Source: Noviherbaspirillum humi (GTDB taxonomy: Bacteria; Pseudomonadota; Gammaproteobacteria; Burkholderiales; Burkholderiaceae_D). Taken from it: a DNA stretch of 47,442 nt. The translations under genes were made by a program, and so were the position numbers. The DNA is taken from the NCBI RefSeq assembly GCF_900188095.1, contig NZ_FZOT01000027.1, forward strand, positions 1-47,442, written 5' to 3'. Under the pieces are notes generated by a model that was not told the origin of the DNA, ran no database searches, and saw only the letters and a list, made by a program, of their open reading frames with translations. Shown here piece after piece: positions 1 through 7,885 of the stretch. Within the stretch, counting starts at the first letter, position 1, and each line of letters opens with the position of its first letter.

Positions 1-75
1 GGCGACGCGACGTAGCGGGGCTACGGCAAGGAGCCGCAACGACGCAGGCGGCCGGTTCCCGTGGCTGCCCGAAGG

Positions 76-268
76 GTTCAAGCAGGAAGGGCGCATTGCG
101 GCGTTGCGGCGCTTGCGCAGGGGTTCGCCACGCATGCGTGGCCCCTGAGCGGCGCGCCGCCCTTGCAGGGCGCGTACCGGCTGATAAGCCGGTACCGCTC
201 CGCAGGCGAGCGGCATGCCGCTCGAAACCCCTGCTTCGCCCTTGCACTGCATCCCTTCCTGCTTGAAC
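76..268. repeat. Palindrome-dense intergenic element with 16-bp terminal inverted repeats
   Basis: A perfect inverted repeat, GTTCAAGCAGGAAGGG (76-91) and CCCTTCCTGCTTGAAC (253-268), brackets about 190 bp that hold several further palindromes: GCCACGCATGCGTGGC (127-142), a CGCCC/GGGCG stem (158-172), a TACCGGCT/AGCCGGTA stem with loop GATA (175-194) and the perfect 18-mer CGAGCGGCATGCCGCTCG (207-224). A smaller CGTAGC/GCTACG stem sits at 11-25. No gene is convincing in 1-343 on either strand. The structure resembles a multi-stem REP or MITE-like intergenic element. Copy number cannot be judged from one window. Confidence 0.6.
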
Positions 269-329
269 GCACATGCCAAATAAATACTGATCAGGCTCTA
301 TGCCCGCATGAGTTAGAATGTTTGTGTTC

Positions 330-354
330 GATCTTTTTCGATCATGATCTTTTT
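330..354. promoter_or_regulatory. Putative TetR operator upstream of tetR
   Basis: The segment holds GATCTTTTTCGATCATGATC followed by a T-run. Its core GATCATGATC (340-349) is a perfect palindrome. Nearly the same 20-mer recurs at 5168-5187, and the inverted core occurs at 5225-5234, both before the SDR operon. A palindrome shared between a TetR gene and an adjacent catabolic operon is the usual sign of that regulator's operator. It lies about 22 bp before the proposed tetR start, so autoregulation is inferred. Confidence 0.6.
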
Positions 355-376
355 ATGCCGAAAGCGCAATCAATTT

Positions 377-1039
377 ATGGCCCGTCCTTCACTGAAAAAT
401 AAATCGTCGATTGCCGCCGCGGTGGAGACCGCCGAACGCCCCAGTCTGCGCGAGCGGAACAAGGCGGAGAAGGCGCATCTCATCAAGGCGGCGGCGCGCC
501 AGCTGTTCACGCAGAAAGGCTATGAAGCCACCACCATGCGCGAGGTCGCGGCGCTGGCGGACGTCGGCTTCGGCACCATCTCGGCTTACGCCACCGACAA
601 GGCCGGCCTGCTGGCGATGCTGTTCGTGGAAGACCTGGAGCACCTGCCGCCGCTGTTCCGCGACGTGCGGGACGACGCTACCGTGCTCGATCAGCTGGTC
701 GATGCCTTCATGCGGCTGTACGAATTCTGGGCGCGCAGCCCGGAGCTGAGCCGCATCGTGCTGCCGCAGATGGAGTTCTACAACTCCAATCCCTTTACCG
801 AGGAAATCCGCCAGCGGCGCCAGCAGCTTCAGGCCGACCTCGGCGACTGGCTGGGCCGGTGCCAGGAACGCAAGCGCGTACTGCCCAAGGTGGATACCCG
901 GCAGGCGGCCGCCACCTTGTTCGCCGTCTACACCTCGGCGCTGCGCGAGTGGATCGTGCAGCAGCCGCTGAAGCTGTCCCAGGGCAGGGAACGCTTGACC
1001 TACCTGCTGGCGATTCCGATGAGCGCCATCGCCAAATAG
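377..1039 (+). CDS. TetR/AcrR family transcriptional regulator
   Basis: A predicted ligand-responsive DNA-binding repressor of 220 residues, normal for the family. The N-terminal helix-turn-helix is visible at roughly residues 25-65, including TMREVAALADVGFGTISAYA. The C-terminal part is an all-helical ligand/dimerisation domain that cannot be assigned to a ligand. An upstream in-frame ATG at 344 exists, but it falls inside the palindromic operator, so the ATG at 377 (MARPSLKNKSS) is preferred. Its Shine-Dalgarno is weak. The gene converges on the acyl-CoA operon ending at 1072 and shares an operator motif with that operon's promoter region. It therefore probably represses the operon until an aromatic or acyl-CoA intermediate appears. 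Confidence 0.85.
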   Translation: MARPSLKNKSSIAAAVETAERPSLRERNKAEKAHLIKAAARQLFTQKGYEATTMREVAALADVGFGTISAYATDKAGLLAMLFVEDLEHLPPLFRDVRDDATVLDQLVDAFMRLYEFWARSPELSRIVLPQMEFYNSNPFTEEIRQRRQQLQADLGDWLGRCQERKRVLPKVDTRQAAATLFAVYTSALREWIVQQPLKLSQGRERLTYLLAIPMSAIAK

Positions 1040-1071
1040 GGAGCGGGCCGGCGCGTGATGCAACACCATCG

Positions 1072-1863
1072 TCATCGCCCCGTCCATTGCGGCTTGCGCT
1101 TCTCGGCGAAGGCCTTCGGGCCTTCGATCGTGTCGGCGCTGGCCTTGCGCTTTTCTTCCAGCGGATAGACCGCCATCATCGCCTGCTCCAGCGGCTGGCC
1201 CAGCCCCAGCAGCGCGCACTGCTTGGTCGACTGCAGCGACAGCGGCGCGCATTCCAGCATGTCGGCCACCCAGGCATCCACCGCCGCATCCAGTTCCGCC
1301 GGCGGCACCACCTGATTCACCAGGCCCAACTCATAAGCCCGCGCCGCGGGCAGCACCCGCCCGGTGAGCATCAAGCCCATGGCCACCTTCTGCGGCAGCT
1401 GGCGCGGCAGGCGATGCACGCCGCCGGCCATGGCGATCAGGCCGCGCTTCGGCTCCGGCAGCGCGAAGCCGGCATGCTCGGCGGCGACGATGACGTCGCA
1501 GGCCAGCGCCAGCTCGAAGCCGCCGCCGTAAGCGAGGCCGTTGACGCGGGCGATGATCGGCTTGAAGAAATCATGGCGGTCGGTCAGCCGCCGCGCCTGC
1601 TTCCAGCGCTGCGCCAGCGCTTCCTTCTCCGCCGGACTCATCGATGCCTCGGCGGCCACTTCCTTCAAATCGCGGCCGGCGGAGAAGGCGCGCTCGCCGC
1701 TGCCGGTGAGCACCACCACCCTGACCTCGTCGTCCGACTGGATCGCATCCAGCGCCTGGCTCAGCGCCAGGTGCGCATGCGAATCCATGGCGTTCATCGC
1801 CTGCGGGCGGTTGATGGCGAGCCAGCCGACATGGCCGCGTTTTTCGTAGAGCACCGCTTCCAT
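1072..1863 (-). CDS. Enoyl-CoA hydratase/isomerase family protein (catalytic glutamates present)
   Basis: A crotonase-fold enzyme of 263 residues that probably hydrates an enoyl-CoA (or a ring-derived unsaturated acyl-CoA) in the module I pathway. The oxyanion-hole segment ERAFSAGRDLKEV is visible, and both positions that carry catalytic glutamate in classical hydratases are Glu: GGGFELALACD and ALPEPKRGLIAMAGG. The ATG at 1863 lies 2 nt after the stop of the preceding gene, which fixes the start and implies translational coupling. It is the last gene of the minus-strand operon 5125 to 1072 and converges on the TetR gene. Substrate is unknown; isomerase or aldolase-type chemistry is also possible within this superfamily. 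Confidence 0.85.
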   Translation of the reverse strand: MEAVLYEKRGHVGWLAINRPQAMNAMDSHAHLALSQALDAIQSDDEVRVVVLTGSGERAFSAGRDLKEVAAEASMSPAEKEALAQRWKQARRLTDRHDFFKPIIARVNGLAYGGGFELALACDVIVAAEHAGFALPEPKRGLIAMAGGVHRLPRQLPQKVAMGLMLTGRVLPAARAYELGLVNQVVPPAELDAAVDAWVADMLECAPLSLQSTKQCALLGLGQPLEQAMMAVYPLEEKRKASADTIEGPKAFAEKRKPQWTGR

Positions 1864-1865
1864 GG

Positions 1866-2630
1866 TCAGTCCCCGCGCTTGCCGAGCTTGAACTGCAGGT
1901 CCGACACCAGCTTCTCGAAGGCAGGCTGATGCAGCGACCACATCTGCTCCGCCGTCTCGTGCTTGTAGCTTTCCTGGTGGCTCGATGCGGCGGCCTGGCG
2001 CAGGCTGGCCTTGGTGCGCAGCAGCAGCTCGCGCGGCGTGTTGCGCAGGTTGGCCAGCAAGGCCAGGGCGGCGGCTTCCAGTTCTTCGTTGGGCGCCTGC
2101 TCCGCCGCCAGGCCGATGCGCACCGCTTCTTCCGCCTTCACCGTGCGGCTGAACAGCAGCAGCCGGCTGGCGGTTTCCCAGCCGACGGCGCGCAGCAGCA
2201 TCCAGGTATGGCCGCCGCCAGGATGCAGGCCGATCTGCAGGAAGCGGGTATCGAAGCTGCCGGCGCTGCCGACGATGCGCGCATCGCAGGCCAGCGCCAG
2301 GTTCATGCCGGCGCCGACCGCCGGGCCCTGCACCAGGGCCAGCGTCGGCAGCGGCGAATCGGCCACGGTGAGGAAGGCGTCGTAGACATCCTGCACCGCT
2401 GCGGTATCGCCGGCGGCAGCGGCCTTCAGGTCGTCCAGGTCGGCGCCGGCGCAAAATGCCTTGCCGGCGGCGCAGATGACGATGGCCCGCACCGATTCAT
2501 CGGCATTGGCCTCCTTCACCGCCGCGATCAGCTCCCGGCACAGCCCGCTGGAGAGCAGGTTGCGCCGCTGCGGATCGTTCAGGCGCAGCAAGGCCAGGCC
2601 TTCCCGCTTCTCGATGTCGAGCAGCCCCAT
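1866..2630 (-). CDS. Crotonase-fold acyl-CoA protein lacking both hydratase glutamates
   Basis: A 254-residue member of the enoyl-CoA hydratase/isomerase superfamily. The CoA-binding and oxyanion-hole part is recognisable (KAFCAGADLDDL, VGAGMNLALACDARI). The two positions that carry catalytic Glu in rat-type hydratases are different here: Asn in GAGMNLALACD, and no Glu in FDTRFLQIGLHPGGG. Standard hydration is therefore unlikely. The fold may act as an isomerase, thioesterase or dehalogenase-type enzyme, or as a non-catalytic acyl-CoA binder. The start at 2630 is 1 nt after the upstream stop, and its own stop is 2 nt from the next start. It pairs with the intact paralogue directly downstream. 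Confidence 0.8.
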   Translation of the reverse strand: MGLLDIEKREGLALLRLNDPQRRNLLSSGLCRELIAAVKEANADESVRAIVICAAGKAFCAGADLDDLKAAAAGDTAAVQDVYDAFLTVADSPLPTLALVQGPAVGAGMNLALACDARIVGSAGSFDTRFLQIGLHPGGGHTWMLLRAVGWETASRLLLFSRTVKAEEAVRIGLAAEQAPNEELEAAALALLANLRNTPRELLLRTKASLRQAAASSHQESYKHETAEQMWSLHQPAFEKLVSDLQFKLGKRGD

Positions 2631-2631
2631 C

Positions 2632-4275
2632 TCAGGCCGCCTTGGTCATGCGTTCGACCACCATCGCCACCAGGTCCTTCTTCGATACCTTGCCGAAATT
2701 GGAGAGCGGGAAATCGTCGAAGTACTCGACCCGCTCCGGCAGCTTGAACTTGGCGATTTCCTGGGTGTTGAGGAAAGCCACCAGCTCCTCGAAGCCGACC
2801 GACATGCCGGGGCGCAGGATGAGGCAGGCGCAATTGCGCTCGCCCATCAGGCGGTCCGGAATCGGAATGCAGGCCACGTTCAGCACCGCCGGATGCATCA
2901 GGATCAGGTTCTCGATTTCCTCGGCGCTGATCTTTTCCGCGCCGCGGTTGATCAGGTCCTTCTTGCGGCCTTCCACCATGTAGTTGCCGGACGGGTGCTG
3001 GCGCATCAGGTCGCCCGAGCGGTAGAAGCCATCCGGCGTGAAGGCACGGGCATTGTGCTCCGGCGCCTTGTAGTAGCCGCGCAGGGTGTAGGGTCCGCGC
3101 ACGCAGAGCTCGCCGACCTCGCCCGGCTTTACCGGATTGTCGTCCTCGTCGAGGATCATCACCTCATCGTCCGGGCAGATCGGGCGGCCCACCGTTTCCA
3201 TGCGCACGTCGACCGGATCGTCCAGGCGCACGAACATCAGCACGCCTTCGGCCATGCCGAAGTTTTCCTGCACCGTGCAATTGGGCAGCAGCTGCTGGGT
3301 GCGCTTGCGGGTTTCCGGCTGCAGGCGCTGGCCGCCGGACTGGATCACCCTCACCGAGCTCAGGTCGTAGTTGCCGATCACTGGCGATTCGATCCAGCGG
3401 ATCAGCAGCGCCGGCACCACGTGGATGTGGGTGACGCGCGTCTTCTCAATCAGCGGGAACAGCTCTTCCGGATTGGTGTTGGCATGCAGCACCACGGTGC
3501 AGCCCTTCATCAGGAAGCCCTGCAGGCCGGGGCAGGCGAGCGGCAGGTTGTGGGCGATGGGCAGCACGTCGAGCAGCACGTCGCCCTCGCGCACGCCGCA
3601 GACCGAGACCGCGTTCTTCGAATTGAAGATGTAGTCGTTGTGGGTGCGCGGGATCAGCTTCGGAATGCCGGTGGTGCCGCCGGAGAGCAGGAACAGCGCC
3701 GGCATCTCCGGGTCGATCTTGATCTCGTCGATGCGCGAGGCAGGCAAGGTCGCCGGGCGCTCGATCAGCTCGGTGAGCGAAACGCAGCCGGCCGGCGCAT
3801 CGCCGAGCACGATCGCATGCTGAACGCAGGGCGACTGCTCGCGGATGCGGCCCACCATCTCGACATAGCTGAAGTCACGCTGCGCGACCGGCGTGAACAC
3901 CGCCTTGGCTTCGGACACGGCCACGAAATGGCTCATCTCGCGGAAGCGGTGCGGCGGCAGCGCCATCACCGGGATCACGGCGATCTTCTGCAGCGCGAAA
4001 TGGACATAAGCGAATTCGATCACGTTGGGCAGCTGCAGCACCACCGTGTCGCCCGGCGCCAGGCCGAGCGCCAGCAGGTTCAGCGCCAGGTTGGTGGAGC
4101 GCTCGTCGAGCTCGCGGAAGGTGACGCTGCGGTTCACGTCGCGCAGCGCCACGCGGTCGGCATACTGCTCGCACCACTGCTTGAAATAATGCCGCATCGG
4201 CAGGTCTTCCCAGTAGCCCTTGGCCCGATATCGGTCGGCAAAGTCTTTCGGAAACGGAACGACGCCATTCATCAT
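2632..4275 (-). CDS. EntE/DhbE-like adenylate-forming (aryl) acid-CoA ligase
   Basis: An ANL-superfamily enzyme of 547 residues that activates a carboxylic acid with ATP, probably an aromatic acid, to the acyl-AMP and then the CoA thioester. It shows the P-loop SGGTTGIPKLIPRTH, the NFGMAEG and YRSGDL motifs, the hinge GRKKDLINRGAEKISAEEIE, and a C-terminal GKVSKK holding the adenylation lysine. The P-loop with HND is typical of the 2,3-dihydroxybenzoate/salicylate AMP-ligase branch. No carrier-protein or siderophore genes are present, so a catabolic CoA ligase is favoured. ATG codons lie at 4287, 4275 and 4272; GAGG about 6 nt before 4275 supports that one. It is the second gene of the operon. 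Confidence 0.85.
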   Translation of the reverse strand: MMNGVVPFPKDFADRYRAKGYWEDLPMRHYFKQWCEQYADRVALRDVNRSVTFRELDERSTNLALNLLALGLAPGDTVVLQLPNVIEFAYVHFALQKIAVIPVMALPPHRFREMSHFVAVSEAKAVFTPVAQRDFSYVEMVGRIREQSPCVQHAIVLGDAPAGCVSLTELIERPATLPASRIDEIKIDPEMPALFLLSGGTTGIPKLIPRTHNDYIFNSKNAVSVCGVREGDVLLDVLPIAHNLPLACPGLQGFLMKGCTVVLHANTNPEELFPLIEKTRVTHIHVVPALLIRWIESPVIGNYDLSSVRVIQSGGQRLQPETRKRTQQLLPNCTVQENFGMAEGVLMFVRLDDPVDVRMETVGRPICPDDEVMILDEDDNPVKPGEVGELCVRGPYTLRGYYKAPEHNARAFTPDGFYRSGDLMRQHPSGNYMVEGRKKDLINRGAEKISAEEIENLILMHPAVLNVACIPIPDRLMGERNCACLILRPGMSVGFEELVAFLNTQEIAKFKLPERVEYFDDFPLSNFGKVSKKDLVAMVVERMTKAA

Positions 4276-4357
4276 GATGCACCTCATGTTCTGGATTGGA
4301 GAAGGACGCGCATCTCCAGCCGGGATGCGCGACGGCTCTTCTGCGGGATGGAAGGGA

Positions 4358-5125
4358 TCAGGTGATTGAGCTGTAGCCGCCGTCTATGACGATCACCTGG
4401 CCATTGACGAAGCGCATCGAGGTGGCGATCGCCAGCGCGGTTTCGGCGACGTCCTCGGCGGTGGCGCAGCGCTGCATCGGCGTCGCCTTGGCGCGGCGGT
4501 CCATCAGGCGCTCGTAGTTGTCGCCGAGGGCGCGCTCCATCCAGTCGCCTTCCATCCAGCCCGGGGCGATGGCGTTGACGCGCACCTTCGGTCCGAGCGC
4601 GCCGGCCAGGGTGCGGGTCATGGAAATGATGGCGGCCTTGCTCGCGGAGTAAGGCAGCGGCTGCGGGCCGGGGCGCAGGCCGACGATGCTGGCGGTATTG
4701 ATGATGTCGGCCGAAGGCATGGCGCGCAGCAGGCGGGTGGCGTGCTTGGTGACGAGGAAGGTGCCGCGCACGTTGACGGCGAAGACGCGGTCGAAGTCTT
4801 CCACCTTGACGGTGTCGAACTCCTTCGGCGGCGTGTCGATGGTGGTGCCGGCATTGTTGAGCAGCACGTCGAGGCGGCCGCCGTAGGCTTCCTCCACCGC
4901 CTTCATCATCTGCTCCACTTCCGCTTCCTGGCTGACGTCGCACTTGATGACGGCGACCTGGGCGCCGGCTTCGCGCGCCAGTTGCTCGGTGACGCGGATA
5001 TCCTTCTCGCTGCGGCTGTAGTTGATGGCGAGGTCGTAGCCGGCGCGGGCGAAAGCGAGGGCGATGGCGCGGCCGATGCCGGTGGCGGAACCGGTGACCA
5101 GTGCGACTTTCTTCGAAGTATTCAA
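4358..5125 (-). CDS. SDR family NAD(P)-dependent oxidoreductase
   Basis: A classical FabG-like short-chain dehydrogenase of 255 residues, predicted to interconvert a hydroxyl and a keto group on a pathway intermediate, perhaps a 3-hydroxyacyl-CoA. The coenzyme motif TGSATGIG is near residues 11-18. NNAG, the catalytic Ser in NTASIVG, the YSASK active site and the C-terminal IDGGYSS are all intact. The start is TTG at 5125, six bases after AGGAGA; no better ATG exists. It is the first gene of the operon, about 80 bp ahead of the ligase. Upstream 5126-5304 carries two copies of the TetR-type operator. Confidence 0.85.
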   Translation of the reverse strand: MNTSKKVALVTGSATGIGRAIALAFARAGYDLAINYSRSEKDIRVTEQLAREAGAQVAVIKCDVSQEAEVEQMMKAVEEAYGGRLDVLLNNAGTTIDTPPKEFDTVKVEDFDRVFAVNVRGTFLVTKHATRLLRAMPSADIINTASIVGLRPGPQPLPYSASKAAIISMTRTLAGALGPKVRVNAIAPGWMEGDWMERALGDNYERLMDRRAKATPMQRCATAEDVAETALAIATSMRFVNGQVIVIDGGYSSIT

Positions 5126-5167
5126 GCGTGTCTCCTAATCGTTGTCATGCGGGATGATCTGCAACAA

Positions 5168-5187
5168 GATCTTTTTCGATCACGATC
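5168..5187. promoter_or_regulatory. Putative TetR operator, copy 2
   Basis: GATCTTTTTCGATCACGATC differs from the copy before tetR (330-349) at a single base of twenty. It sits about 45 bp upstream of the SDR start, where a repressor would cover promoter or early transcript DNA. The site is seen directly in the sequence; its role is inferred. Confidence 0.6.
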
Positions 5188-5216
5188 AATTTAAGCCAAA
5201 CCGGACTGCTTTGCAA

Positions 5217-5240
5217 GAAAAATCGATCGTGATCTTTTTT
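5217..5240. promoter_or_regulatory. Putative TetR operator, copy 3 (inverted)
   Basis: An A-run, TCGATCGTGATC and a T-run form an imperfect dyad. Its core GATCGTGATC (5225-5234) is the exact reverse complement of the core GATCACGATC at 5178-5187. The two cores are 47 bp apart start to start, a spacing that could allow paired dimer binding over the promoter of the SDR operon. Confidence 0.55.
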
Positions 5241-5304
5241 CTCTTTCGCCCTCCGCTTCAGCGCCTCATCGGCGCCTCCTGCGCCCTGCTTCATTCACCC
5301 TGCT

Positions 5305-6381
5305 TCATTCACCTTGTTTCCTGAGCCGTTCGATGATGCGGCGGGCGCGGATGCCGCCGGCATCGACATGGATGTCCACCCAGGACGCGGCCTCGCCGAA
5401 GCGCCGCATGTTGGCGTACTGGGCCTCGATCACCACCCTGTCTTCGTCGAAGGTGGAGCGGATCTGTTGCAGCACCTTGTCGAGGTTGTCCGGCATCTCC
5501 GGATGGCTGTTGGCCGACATGGTCCAGAAGTAATGCGAGGTGGTTTCGGTTTCCGGCGTCAGGCCATGGAAGCCGCGCAGATGCAGGCCGCCGCGCTGCG
5601 GATCGTCGAGCGGTTCGCTGTCCTTGTCGGTGGCGCCGGCCCAGATGCGGATATGGTTGGGCTCGAATTCGATTTCCTGCCAGCGGTCGATGCCGCCCTT
5701 GAACGGCCATACCGCGGTATAGGCGGGCGGCGGCAGCGTGTCGGGCAGCAGGCGCACGATGCGCACCGTGTCGCCCTCGCCGCCGACTTCCATGCCGGCG
5801 GTCATGTGAACCCTGGGATTGCCGCCGATGGTCTTCTGGTGCACGTAGCCGACATGGCTGAGGTCGAGCAGGTTGTCGTGGATGAGCTGGTAGGGCGCGT
5901 CGTAGTGATATACGCCGCCGCCGAAGCGGTAGCGGGCGTCGTCATGCCATGCATAATCCGGCGCCGGTTTCGACGGCGCGGCGCCCTCCTCCTTCGGCAT
6001 CCAGATCCATACGATATGGTTCTTCTCCGCCACGACATACGACTTCACCCTTGCCTTGGCCGGAATCCTTTCCTGCCCCGGTATCTCGATGCAGCTGCCG
6101 CCGGGGGCGTAGAGCATGCCGTGGTAGCCGCAGCGCAGGCCGCCGCCCTCCACCGTGCCGCAGGACAAGGGCAGCGAGCGGTGGCAGCAGCGGTCTTCCA
6201 ATGCGCCGACCGCGCCATCGGGCGTGCGGAACAGCACCACTGACTGGTTCAGCAACGTGCGCGCCATCGGCTTGTCCTGCAGTTCCCAGGCAAAGGCGGC
6301 GACATACCATTGATCCAGTACGAAGGCGGATCGCGCGGACGAGGCGAGTTCGGAAAGCGGAACCTGGGTGACGGTATTCAT
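5305..6381 (-). CDS. Rieske [2Fe-2S] aromatic ring-hydroxylating/demethylating oxygenase, VanA-like
   Basis: The terminal oxygenase component of a Rieske non-heme iron monooxygenase, 358 residues, the size of vanillate O-demethylase alpha subunits. The Rieske cluster ligands are seen as CCHRSLPLSC with a later CGYHG, near residues 65-88. The mononuclear iron region is NLLDLSHVGYVHQ, near residues 170-182. The C-terminal half resembles the VanA-type catalytic domain. ATG at 6381 follows GGAGA. It is divergent from the LysR gene at 6503 and upstream of the TetR-controlled operon. No ferredoxin-reductase partner is encoded in the window, so electrons must come from elsewhere. O-demethylation or hydroxylation of an aromatic acid is the likely reaction; the exact substrate is unknown. 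Confidence 0.85.
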   Translation of the reverse strand: MNTVTQVPLSELASSARSAFVLDQWYVAAFAWELQDKPMARTLLNQSVVLFRTPDGAVGALEDRCCHRSLPLSCGTVEGGGLRCGYHGMLYAPGGSCIEIPGQERIPAKARVKSYVVAEKNHIVWIWMPKEEGAAPSKPAPDYAWHDDARYRFGGGVYHYDAPYQLIHDNLLDLSHVGYVHQKTIGGNPRVHMTAGMEVGGEGDTVRIVRLLPDTLPPPAYTAVWPFKGGIDRWQEIEFEPNHIRIWAGATDKDSEPLDDPQRGGLHLRGFHGLTPETETTSHYFWTMSANSHPEMPDNLDKVLQQIRSTFDEDRVVIEAQYANMRRFGEAASWVDIHVDAGGIRARRIIERLRKQGE

Positions 6382-6455
6382 GGCTGTCTCCTGAGTATTG
6401 GCATGTATTGGAATGGGTGCATGGTTCTGCCCCTACAGCATAGGAGGACGGCCTT

Positions 6456-6473
6456 ATAATTCAATAGCATTCC
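6456..6473. promoter_or_regulatory. Possible LysR-type binding motif, Rieske/lysR intergenic region
   Basis: ATAATTC-N6-ATTCC lies in the 121-bp divergent region. The paralogous LysR at 29916 has ATAATTC-N9-ATTCC in the equivalent place. The half elements match but the spacers differ (6 versus 9), so this is suggestive only. Confidence 0.3.
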
Positions 6474-6502
6474 ATCGATATCTTCTATCCACAAACCAAA
6501 TA

Positions 6503-7438
6503 ATGGCTTCCTCTGCCCGCTTCGATCTCAATCTGTTGTCCGTCATCCTGGCGATACATGATGCCGGCAGCGTCAGCGGCGCCGGCAAGCAGCTCGGCAT
6601 GAGCCAGCCTGCCACCAGCGCGGCGCTCAACCGGCTGCGCAAGCGTTTCGGGGATGAGCTGTTCGTGCGCACCGCCACCGGCATGGAAGCCACGCCGCGG
6701 GCGCTGGCGCTGATCGAGCCGGCGCGGGAGATCATGGCCCGGGTCAACGGCGACGTGCTCAAGGGCGACACCTTCGACCCGCGCACCACGCGCACGGAAT
6801 TCACCTTCGCCATGTCGGACATCGGCGAAATGGTGTTCTACTCGCGGCTGCTGGCGCATCTCCAGCGCGAGGCGCCGCATGCCACGCTCTCTGCCGTGAC
6901 CGCGCCGGCGCAGGATATCGCGGAGGGTCTGGAGAGCGGCCGCATCGATCTGGCCATCGGCCACTTCCCGGACATTCGCAAGCACAATTTCTATCAACAG
7001 CGGCTCTTCACCCACTCGTTCTCCTGCATCCTGAGGAAGGGCCATCCCATCCGGGGCAATCGCCTGACCCAGGCGCAGTTCATGGCGCTCGGCCATGCGG
7101 TGATCCGGGCCGAGGTGCGCAGCCAGGAAGTGTTCGAGCAATTCCTCAAGCAAAAGCGGATCGAGCGCCGCATCGTGTCCTCGACGCCCCACTTCATGAC
7201 GATTCCCTTCATCGTCAGCAGCAGCGACCTGGTGGCAACGGTGCCGAATGCCATCGCTCAGCGCTTCGCCGAGATGGCCGAGGTCAAGGTAATGACGCCT
7301 CCGTTCGAGATGCCGCGCTTCGACCTGAAGCAGCACTGGCACCGCAAGTCGCACCAGGATCCGAAGAACGCGTGGCTGCGCTCCCAGGTGGTCGCGCTTT
7401 TCCACAATGACAAGCGCTGGGACGGCGCTTCGGCCTGA
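6503..7438 (+). CDS. LysR family transcriptional regulator (module I)
   Basis: A 311-residue LysR-type activator. The winged HTH occupies about residues 7-65, with SVSGAGKQLGMSQPATSAAL visible. The effector-binding domain follows and ends in DLKQHWHRKSHQDPKNAWLR. Longer in-frame starts upstream are poor; ATG at 6503 (MASSARFDLNLL) matches the normal LysR beginning. It is divergent from the Rieske oxygenase and probably activates it in response to the aromatic substrate. It is clearly paralogous to the regulator at 29916 (shared FYQQRLF, KQHWH and APHFM/LAHFA regions), which suggests that the two catabolic modules respond to related compounds. Confidence 0.9.
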   Translation: MASSARFDLNLLSVILAIHDAGSVSGAGKQLGMSQPATSAALNRLRKRFGDELFVRTATGMEATPRALALIEPAREIMARVNGDVLKGDTFDPRTTRTEFTFAMSDIGEMVFYSRLLAHLQREAPHATLSAVTAPAQDIAEGLESGRIDLAIGHFPDIRKHNFYQQRLFTHSFSCILRKGHPIRGNRLTQAQFMALGHAVIRAEVRSQEVFEQFLKQKRIERRIVSSTPHFMTIPFIVSSSDLVATVPNAIAQRFAEMAEVKVMTPPFEMPRFDLKQHWHRKSHQDPKNAWLRSQVVALFHNDKRWDGASA

Positions 7439-7563
7439 AACCCTGGGCGCAAGCCCCGAGCCGGACATGAAAGGTTACGATTTTCCGGTTGCCGCCCGCA
7501 GGAAACTCCGACAAGCTCAGTCCTCCCGGCCAGGATTGCCGCTTTTCCGTTTGGCAGCGCCCC

Positions 7564-7731
7564 ATGTTCAAGATACTTGTCGTTTCGCTCACGTTCGCTT
7601 TTTCCCTCTCCGGCTGCGGCCTGATGGCCGCGCCTTGCCGCGTCGCCAGCGCCGTCATCAAGGTCGTCCCGGTGGTCGGCCATGCGGCCGCGGTTCCCAC
7701 TGATACCTGCGCCGCCGTCATCGATCCCTGA
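7564..7731 (+). CDS. Small lipoprotein (DUF6726-like)
   Basis: A 55-residue protein starting MFKILVVSLTFAFSLSGCG. The signal peptide with lipobox LSGC predicts a membrane-anchored lipoprotein with a mature part of about 37 residues. The mature sequence APCRVASAVIKVVPVVGHAA resembles a small lipoprotein family found in betaproteobacteria, which I recall as DUF6726. It contains two further cysteines. It sits alone between the LysR gene and the PQQ dehydrogenase. Function is unknown. Confidence 0.65.
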   Translation: MFKILVVSLTFAFSLSGCGLMAAPCRVASAVIKVVPVVGHAAAVPTDTCAAVIDP

Positions 7732-7885
7732 AGGCAATGCCGGCGCTTGTTACACCGGCTTTACCGATTCACAAGATTGCTCCGCGGTTTTGCTCTATAG
7801 TATGGCGGCGTGCCGGCCCTTCCGGCGCAACGACCAGCGGCGCGGCCCGATGCGGCACGCCGCGACAACTACGGAGACAAAGACC

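Noticed and set aside
2461-4365. 634-codon plus-strand frame opposite the adenylate-forming ligase
   Set aside because: His/Arg/Asp-rich shadow; the ligase motifs on the minus strand are unambiguous.
2632-5125. Siderophore (EntE/EntA-like) biosynthesis interpretation of ligase plus SDR
   Set aside because: No isochorismatase, carrier or condensation-domain genes are linked, whereas two crotonases and a Rieske oxygenase are, so catabolism is the simpler reading.
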